A DNA stretch of 64,000 nt from Acanthaster planci (taxonomy: Eukaryota > Echinodermata > Asteroidea > Valvatida > Acanthasteridae). Each line of letters begins with the position of its first letter. Within the stretch, counting starts at the first letter, position 1. Shown one piece after another: positions 56,919-64,000 of this stretch. Below the pieces are notes generated by a model. That model searched no databases, was not told where the DNA came from, and saw nothing but the letters and a program-made list of their open reading frames with translations. The position numbers were made by a program, and so were the translations under genes. The stretch lies in the NCBI RefSeq assembly GCF_001949145.1, contig NW_019091548.1:344918-408917 (forward strand), written 5' to 3'.

Positions 56919-57865
56919 GAAGTGTTAATGTCCCCAATTCACCATATATAAAATATTTTTTAATTTCTATTCATATGTGATTTTCATTCTTGCTGTATAA
57001 ACATTCTGTGCGTAGGCTGAAATCACCTTGTAATTTGGGGCAGTGCCAGGAAGTATGAGAGCACACTAAGTTTATTGATGAGAGGCCCTGTGCATCAATT
57101 TTTGTATGATTCTTAAGACTTAAGAATCATTCAAAAATGATGTGCAGAGGGCCTGTCATAGAGGTATAAAATTTCTGAAACCTTGGACCCCACTTGCTAT
57201 GGGCTCGGTCATACAAGCACGCCCTTGGTCACATAAGTGTTCCCTCAACATTAGTGCCACATATGTGTTCAGATTTCTGGGTTTTCAGTGTTGGCAAGTC
57301 TGCATCTCATGATGCCGAGGTAACCCTGGAGTATACAATTGAGGATTTAGAGATGCATTGTTTGTGGAATTACAGTATGCTCATTAAACAGCAGTAAGTC
57401 ATTGATTACCATGAGATGACTTCTAATTTGCCAGTGTTGTTGAAGTAACTGTTCGGGGGCATATGCGTGTGAGAACTCGGTTGGTTACAACTCAGCAAGT
57501 GTCTAGCATCAAAATATACAGATTTATTCACAGTCGCAAGGTCCACTTTTTACAGTATATCTTCATTTACAATTTATAGAAATATGCAATCGTACAGTTG
57601 CCTAATTTCAAAGATTAAAAAGTAAGCCAGACTTGAAGTCTCACAAAACACTCAAAGATAAATCAAAGAAATTTACATCACCCATCCATCAAACAGTACA
57701 CTGCAAAGGATCGAGCTCCGGTCTCAACACATGGTTACCTTCAATTCATGATACATTCAGATTTACAGCAAAATTGTCAACTTCAAAAAATACACCCAAA
57801 ACTTTTAAATGAAACCATCAATGCAGATTTACCAAATGACACTTAGGCACAATAAACCAATATGC

Positions 57866-58042
57866 CTCCAAGGCAAAATACGCCACTAAGGCTAACTATA
57901 TATGCCATTCAGGCAAAATACACTACCACCAAAATATGCCACCAAGGCAAAATACGCCACTAAGGCTAACTATATATGCCATTCAGGCAAAATACACTAC
58001 CACCAAAATATGCCACCAAGGCAAAATACGCCACTAAGGCTA
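57866..58042. repeat. Tandem repeat, 74-bp unit, about 2.4 copies
   Basis: CTAAGGCTAACTATATATGC recurs at exact 74-base spacing (57886, 57960), and the next unit begins at 58034 before diverging. Units are nearly identical and contain GGCAAAATACGCCACT and GGCAAAATACACTACC sub-repeats, so the unit itself is internally duplicated. Confidence 0.93.
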
Positions 58043-58888
58043 ATGGTAAAACCCCACAAAGGCAAATGCGCTCCATTAAGCCAAAAGTGCCACGAAAGCA
58101 AAATGCGCCACGACATAAGGCAATTTACTTACATGTACAAGGTGACTGACCAGCCGGTAAGGCAGTCTACTCAAACACAGTGAAATTAAACTCACTAGAA
58201 AGTAATTTAATTATAGCAAACCCTCAACCAAAATAAAGTTCAATCCATCTTTTGCTAACATCCTGCGTCAGCTCTTGATTCCGGCTAGATGCGCTGAAAA
58301 CACGGTATCTGTTAAACGCACATCAGGTAGCTACGCTCAGGTGCAAGGTAGTCACACCCACAACAGCCACACATCATGCACACTATAACATACAAAGTGT
58401 CTCCGTGCCATTCAGGTATTATACCTGGATAGACGTCGGTAGAAAGCTGGTGTGGTAGTTAAATGCCACTTAAATATATGAAGGGCCCTAGATATGCTGC
58501 CTCCATCATTGCCTGTAGTCGGTTACCATATTGCAGTCCAAAGCCATCAAGCTACCTGGGAGTCTAAAATACTCTCAAAAGAAAACACCTGGTAGACAAG
58601 CAAAAGGGGAAAGCAAATTGTGCTAAAACCCGAAGAGCAAAGCTCTAGTACAATAGAGAGCTTGCTGAAATAGAGCTGGACCACTGGCAACCAAGACAGC
58701 GAAAATGACTGACCAAGGGTAGTTGGGTTTATAGGCACTCTTATATACGCACCTCAACTCACACCACTGCCTCACATTCCAATGCACATGATCAAAAGGC
58801 CACACTCGATTATACACATTCTACTGGCATTATGTGTACTTACCCTCTGGAGTATAAGATACAGGAACCATGTTCTAGAGCCCTCTAA

Positions 58889-58918
58889 TGCAAATTGCAA
58901 ATGCAAATGCAAATTTAG
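58889..58918. repeat. (ATGCAA)n microsatellite
   Basis: Four to five consecutive GCAAAT/ATGCAA hexamers. They create several ATGCAAAT octamers; no regulatory role is claimed. Confidence 0.85.
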
Positions 58919-59076
58919 TTTTAGCATGGGTGGGTGATGACGGACGTGTTATGCAAGGTCTCTATAAAACCACCTAAAATCACCTGAAAAAAGCCTCTGC
59001 CAGCCCTCTGATCGATAAACTGAATGGGAACTCTCACAATCAACTATGCCAACACTGTAAAGCAGCTATAAATTTG

Positions 59077-59226
59077 TGAGTCTCTACCTTCCCAAACAGT
59101 CATTACATATGCAAATTTCCCATGTGCCTATTATTCATTTACTGAAAAGATTTGATCACCCGTGGTGCACCCTGACCTCCCACAATGCAATGCCGCCTCG
59201 CTGCCATGATCGTCTTTCTTTTCTCG
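59077..59226. repeat. DIRS left terminal inverted repeat (copy 5)
   Basis: CCCAAACAGTCATTACATAT, then GCAAATTTCCCATGTG, TCATTTACTGAAAAGAT, GACCTCCCACAATGCAATG and GCTGCCATGATCGTC. Each word appears in reverse complement and reverse order at 23138-23275. Confidence 0.82.
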
Positions 59227-59504
59227 GTGCCACAACATAACGCACGTGTCTTGCGAGGCATGTTCGATTTATCAAGCTTCCGTTCTCGCTACACGGTTCT
59301 GTATCGAATTTGATCACCTTTCCTTCCTTTTTAAATAAATTGTAACCCGGATTTTTTAAGAGTGTTCTTTTCGTGTATAATTCGTGTGTTCTCTATTCGG
59401 TTTTCTTGTATGTCCACCTTGCAGGTGTTTACTGTCGGTACTACAAGGTTTGTTCCAGCTTACGAGTGAATTATAGGCCTTAGCCAGTTGAATTCAGGAG
59501 GTCG

Positions 59505-60334
59505 CTGTCAGGATCTGTCACACTCCCCTGTCTTCTCCGGCTACCAGAACGAGAAAAAGGCCTTGCCGTTGTCTAGGGGGTTCCAGCCAGGATCTAGCCA
59601 GGCCCCTGGTTCGTTCAGCCCCACAGAGCTGACGAGGGAGCTGACAGGGAAGCTCCTTGGTCGACTATGGAAGACCCGAGCAGGGACGCCGCCAGGATCT
59701 GGCAAGGACCCTGTCTCCTTGGTCAATTGCTGGCTTGGCGAGCCAGCCGGGACTCCTAGAGAGTACCCCATCAGATGTCTCCGAAAGCCCGACGCGACAT
59801 GGCCCAGATGAATCCACGCCAGCCAGCGTCCCCAATGACGCTGAAGAGTACCACCCGCCATTCAACATCGGCCTAGAACACCACTTGTCCGGCTCCCGTG
59901 CGTACTCCCTCTTGCCCATATACCGAATTCACCGGGCGGGCTCCCCACAAGCGCTGGGGCCTGCCCCACCTGGTGTGCCGTCGAGCCATGACACCCCGAT
60001 ACCCGCAAATCCCTCTTCGGGTCCCATGGAGCTTACCAGGTTTTTACGCCACCAGGGCTTCAAGCCGCCTTAGCCCATCCGCGGCTTATGGCTTTCGACT
60101 GGGCATCACCGGGTCATCGGACCTCTTTTCTCCTTGTCCCTCTGCCCAGAATTCTTCAGTTCCCGCTGACCTCAACTGGGAACGCTCCCCGGGCATTCCA
60201 CCTCTGCCACCAGTTGATTCCATCAGCCCCCTCATTTTGTCTCCGCCTCTGCCTTTTTCAGTGAGACATGATTCAAGTACTCGGCCTGCCGTTAGCCGCT
60301 TCACCAGAGGAGGATATCAGTCACAACTTGTTTA
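59505..60334 (+). pseudogene. DIRS gag-like ORF1, 5' part (copy 5)
   Basis: A likely start at the ATG at 59684-59690 region reads MEDPSRDAARIWQGPCLLGQ and then LLAWRAS, but meets a stop after about 30 codons. The same words are present in copy 3 at about 18200. A later frame (59898-60334) is Pro/Ser-rich with GITGSSDLFSPCPSAQNSSV and matches copy 3 at 18660-18760. The basic KKR tail of copy 3 is not preserved. ORF1 function in DIRS elements is presumed structural. No intact frame covers it. Confidence 0.6.
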
Positions 60335-62344
60335 AACGACATGGCATGACTGGAATCTTTCGAAATTTTTCCAAAACTCCCACTTGATCTTTCATGTGTG
60401 GAGATATTCTAGTTTCTAGCCAGAAATTGGCATACGTCTGAGTCCGCTCCAGACTGACAGTCCTCCGCTTAACTACCCATCAATCTACGGGGCACCCTCG
60501 GCTCTTGACTATAATACGGCCTTATTTCAGTTGAAGCAAAGTTACTGCGTCTTTGGTTGAAGATGACACCAATGTCATCAGCGTCCTCACTGAATATGAT
60601 ATGTTCCAGATTCCGGATCCTCTGTCAGCCTCCTTTCCGAAGGAAGACACCGACTACGCCCGTGCCAGGCAACCAACCGCTCTGCTTGACCGCTCCCTCT
60701 TGTAATCCAGAATGGCCCGGTGTATACAATGCTGGGCAATGTCTCCTTGTCGCCTTTTTTTTATCTAGGGCCTTCAAGCAGAACATCTTGGAGACAACTA
60801 CTCTGTTTAACACAGTGGAACACTTTTATAACAGGGTCCTTGGAACTTTACAAATTCCTTGTGTTATCACTTATGGAGAAGAAAAAAAAATTTCCTTGTC
60901 ATAGATATAACCTTCTATTATCAATGCTCGTCCTATCTGTCTTCGATTATACATGTACTGTGAGAGTCCATAGAGCTTCCTCCTCAAATGAACATGAGCC
61001 ACTGCCCCACTTTTCCAGCCTGCCGTTACATGCAAATGTGACCTAGCCTCCAACATATATACGGTGTGGGCATCCAGACGTAATCCACAATGTAGCACTT
61101 TCCAGGCCAACTTCCCAGATCGCTGCCCCAGTGAATATGCCATCGGTACACAGACCCAATTCCGAGTCTCTGTCACAGCCTTCTGGAGCAGCTCTCACTG
61201 CCATTGGTAGTCCTGCCCAGGCCACAGCGAAGTTAGTCCACGCCTTACCTGGTGATCTCTAATGACTGCTACATGTCTAAACCTACTGGCATTCGAGACC
61301 ACCGGGCACCCAGACAGGAACGAGCAAATAAAGTTTTCTGGGCAGTCTTCCTATCTTTTTCAGTTCTGTCACAGTGAATTCGTTATCGTGACGCAGACCT
61401 AACGCTGCGTCTCTCCAGGCGGCAACCCCAGGCATCCGAACACAACGTTCTTCAAGCCGTGGGAATTTTTACATACCCCTTGGCACCCTGTAATCTGGGG
61501 TTCCCCAAGGGGCCCTGCGGGAGAAATTTTCAACAGCGGCTCATTACGTACAACCCTGTGATCCACAGAACAACCATTCTGTGGCTCCACGTACTTAAAA
61601 TCTGCTTACTGTGGCTGTTTCGAGGTCTGTCAAAAGCAGGCCTGCTGTGAGTCATCAATTTTGTTGCGATAGTGTTCACGGGCTTTCTCTTCTGATAATG
61701 CTTGGCGTGATCGAAACGAAAAGAGAGAATTCTGTCAGGCCCTATTCATTTCTGAAATGAAGATTTTCTGTTGTTAGTTCTTAGCACAATTTTGGACATC
61801 AAAGTATTTTTTTGTCCGTGAGATATCTTTTCCTTGTGCGAAAATAACTAGCAATTTTCTCCAGTCAAAGAGTACTCTTCTAGAAGTGAGTTGCTATGGA
61901 CTCTTTCTGTTATTCATATCGCAAACGTAATGCGGCCTGACTCCTCTACTCCGGCCATTTATTTTTCGCTCATGTTAGAAATTGATCAAAGTTTTTGGCG
62001 TAGTCGGGGTGCCGGCAGCTACGACGGGTACGGAACACGGCCTCCCTTCAATTTGACATGAACGTCTTCAACACCCTTCTGCATATTGAGGTGTTATACA
62101 CTGCCACTAAAGACAACTTATGCAACTCACTACAGTCATGTTAGAGACTCTAAATGGTAATATAATCTCCATCTTTGAGTATGTCTTGCAGCTTTCTTGC
62201 CTCTTTTTTCCACATTGCCAACCAAAGCCACATTAACGGAAAGGACAAGGGATCATGCAGTTGACCTGCAGACAATCCACATGGCAAGGCCTGACTACAT
62301 AGTGGAGGACGCACTCTCCCTGGGATGATAGACCAGCCTTACAT

Positions 62345-63413
62345 AGATCTCTTGCTTCCTTAAACAGCGCACAACTTCCCACGATCTTCCTCTTCAGCAG
62401 GACTTTCTAGCAACGCTACAGCCATGGCCCCAGGGGATGTCTTCTGCCCACCTTTCAAATTTGTGACAGGAGATTATAGCATTTTGTCATGTGCTTCGAC
62501 AGTCATGCTTTGGCTCCAGCGAACACTCCTGTGAGTGCTATAACAGACTTCCTTATGTACTTCTTTCACTCGGAGCTACAAGTGTCTACAACTCATATCT
62601 ACAGGTCAGCCCTAGCTGCCATACACGTTGATTTCAAAGTCGATTCAATCGCTCTAACAGCATGGCATTCCATTATCTTTTACATGATATGTTCATCCAG
62701 TGTCCTCTTGTTGGGAAATTGGTCTGGTCATCAAGACTAAGCTAGGTTCTCTAGATGCTTTCCAGTCCTTCCTTTGAACCCTAAATAATGCCTCCCTTAC
62801 ACACACCAGTGTCAGGTTGGGCTTTCTCTTGATAATGGTTACCTTCAGAGGAGGCAATGAACTAAGGTTGCCAAAGGCCGTCTACGTTGGGAGCCGCATG
62901 GTGTTTACCTCATTCCTTTGATTGGCTTCCTGAAGAAGGATCAGACTCCCCACCTGATCCTATCGATATCTTTGCACTCTTCATCTCCTTATATCCTGGA
63001 GATGATGCAGATAAACTTTGGTGCCCTGTTCGTGTCTGAAGTGGTACCTGACTAAAACAACAGCATGAGAGGGACGATAATCCCATCACTTTTTCACGAG
63101 AACATACCGTCCAGTGGTGTCAGTCACTCTTGCCTGCTGGATGGCCTCGGCCATTAGATTTGCTGATCCAGTCTGGCTGTCAAGCTCTGATGAACATAGT
63201 CAACACTTCATCAGGGTTCATGATGTAAAAGCAGTATCTGCATCATGGTCATACTCTCGAAACGTTTCTGTTGCAAACATCTGCAAATCTGCAAACTGGA
63301 AGTCTCCCTCTACCTCCTGCTACTTGAGGGATGTCCTGCAGAGTGACATCGCAAATGGCAGGACAATCCTACTCTCCGCAGTGCAGAGGTTAAAGGGACC
63401 TCCTGTAGAATAG
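62345..63413 (+). pseudogene. DIRS tyrosine recombinase, decayed (copy 5)
   Basis: The N-terminal part has CFDSHALAPANTPVSAITDF, LMYFFHSELQVSTTHIYRSA and LAAIHVDF, the core-binding fold in the same order as copies 2-4. The catalytic Arg region near 62830-62900 is frameshifted (TFRGGNELRL). The last open frame (63114-63413) has HFIRVHDVKAVSASWSYSRN (H-x-x-R type) and NICKSANWKSPSTSCYLRDV with the presumed Tyr, ending LLSAVQRLKGPPVE before a TAG. This is the fullest C-terminal end among the copies. Frame changes upstream exclude function. Confidence 0.82.
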
Positions 63414-64000
63414 AGGGATCATCAAGTCTTCATGAAGTTCATTCACTATTTCTTAAATTTATACACTCTTCCTTGTTGGCTTTTTCACAAATTGCGAAAA
63501 AGGCATTCTTTTTGTTCTGTTTTATTTTAGCTGTTTCGGCAACTTTGCTGACACAGGTATTTTTTTTCTGATTATTTTTTTTTTCTTTTTTTTCTTCAAC
63601 TCGATACTTTCCATCAGTCGACTTTGGCAGTTTACTAAATCTGATCAACTTCAAACTTGGCAGACCTTTGAGCCATCATCCAAGGACGGTCCTAGAAGAA
63701 ATTCATAGTGTTAACTTTCGTAGTTTATTTATTATTGATTTTTTAAGAATTAATTTTTCCCCATAGATTTTGTACACAGATTGCGCACAATTTTTGGACT
63801 GTCCTATATCAGGCTATGAGGGCACCATTGCAGAATTACGGTGACACCTGCCTGGGCTTTCAATTTTCAACAAACTGTCCTATATTGAACCGTGGATAGC
63901 GTTTGTACATAAAACATAGAACATAGGGTTTGTACACACATTGTCCAGCATAATGCGTGAGCACTCCTCAACTTCGACCGAGAATTACTACCAGAACGAA
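63414..64000. other. Non-coding; nothing recognised
   Basis: After the recombinase stop the sequence becomes AT-rich with a long pyrimidine tract at 63568-63596. No DIRS terminal repeat follows, so copy 5 is truncated or the end lies beyond the window. Confidence 0.6.

Larger units (their letters stand above)
59077..63413 (+). mobile_element. DIRS-type retrotransposon copy 5, left terminus present
   Basis: The left terminal repeat (59077-59226) is followed by a gag-like region (59505-60330) and, far downstream, a tyrosine recombinase (62345-63413). The left end is the inverted counterpart of the right end of copy 3, and the gag-like part is closely similar to copy 3. I found no recognisable reverse transcriptase; 60420-62280 is largely unassigned and may be a diverged remnant or an insertion. 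The right terminal repeat and internal complementary region are missing. Confidence 0.8.
46697..64000 (+). other. OSBP intron, at least 17.3 kb, continuing past the window
   Basis: It starts GTAAGT. It holds DIRS copy 4 (48517-52272), a hAT remnant (53880-56185), a 74-bp tandem repeat (57866-58042) and DIRS copy 5 (59077-63413). I recognise nothing in 46705-48510, 52285-53870, 56260-57860, 58050-59070 or 63420-64000, apart from an unassigned open region at 56412-56918. Its intron status is inferred from the missing OSBP C-terminus. Confidence 0.7.

Noticed and set aside
111-64000. Bacterial contamination, operon or rRNA cluster
   Set aside because: Spliced animal OSBP exons, SINE/LINE/DIRS content and lack of long uninterrupted genes all indicate animal nuclear DNA.

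Overview
This is a window of animal nuclear DNA, most likely from a marine invertebrate. A deuterostome is plausible (AT-rich, with dispersed TACATGTA palindromes and many tyrosine-recombinase retroelements), but the species cannot be fixed from the sequence. Coding content is very sparse. The only host gene I can defend is an oxysterol-binding protein (OSBP/OSBP2 class) on the + strand, seen as four consecutive phase-compatible exons: 2074-2191, 10159-10305, 34075-34320 and 46475-46696. They are separated by introns of about 8.0, 23.8 and 12.2 kb. The 5' exons (PH domain, FFAT motif) and the 3' end of the lipid-binding domain lie outside the window or were not found. At least 17.3 kb of a further intron follows the last exon.

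Almost everything else I can identify is transposon debris in those introns. (1) Five sense-strand remnants of DIRS-type tyrosine-recombinase retrotransposons lie at about 8.52-9.78, 15.05-18.03, 18.03-23.33, 48.52-52.27 and 59.08-63.41 kb. Three still show the DIRS signature: an internal complementary region plus a terminal inverted repeat. (2) A minus-strand tyrosine-recombinase element at 36.7-39.0 kb also carries a decayed SGNH-type hydrolase, and a TA-flanked MITE splits its recombinase. (3) A minus-strand non-LTR retrotransposon (LINE) with endonuclease and reverse transcriptase lies at 24.1-27.4 kb. (4) A P-element/THAP9-like transposase with an apparent intron lies at 29.3-30.3 kb. (5) A hAT transposase remnant lies at 53.9-56.2 kb. 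(6) Several TA-flanked, pogo-like MITEs whose ends begin CAGT lie at 11.7, 21.2, 27.9, 34.4, 37.6 and 45.2 kb. (7) There are tRNA-derived SINE-like sequences and several minisatellites, the clearest being 12 copies of a 22-bp unit at 852-1115.

Insertions are nested: a retroposon inside a MITE, a MITE inside the recombinase gene, and a MITE inside a DIRS copy. All transposon reading frames contain stops or frameshifts, and both surviving DIRS reverse transcriptases have lost the first aspartate of the catalytic motif, so these copies look dead. The most interesting points are the complete DIRS terminal/internal-complementary architecture in the copy at 48.5-52.3 kb, the recombinase-plus-SGNH-hydrolase pairing, and the intron-bearing P-like transposase. 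I found no sign of a bacterial operon, CRISPR array or rRNA gene.
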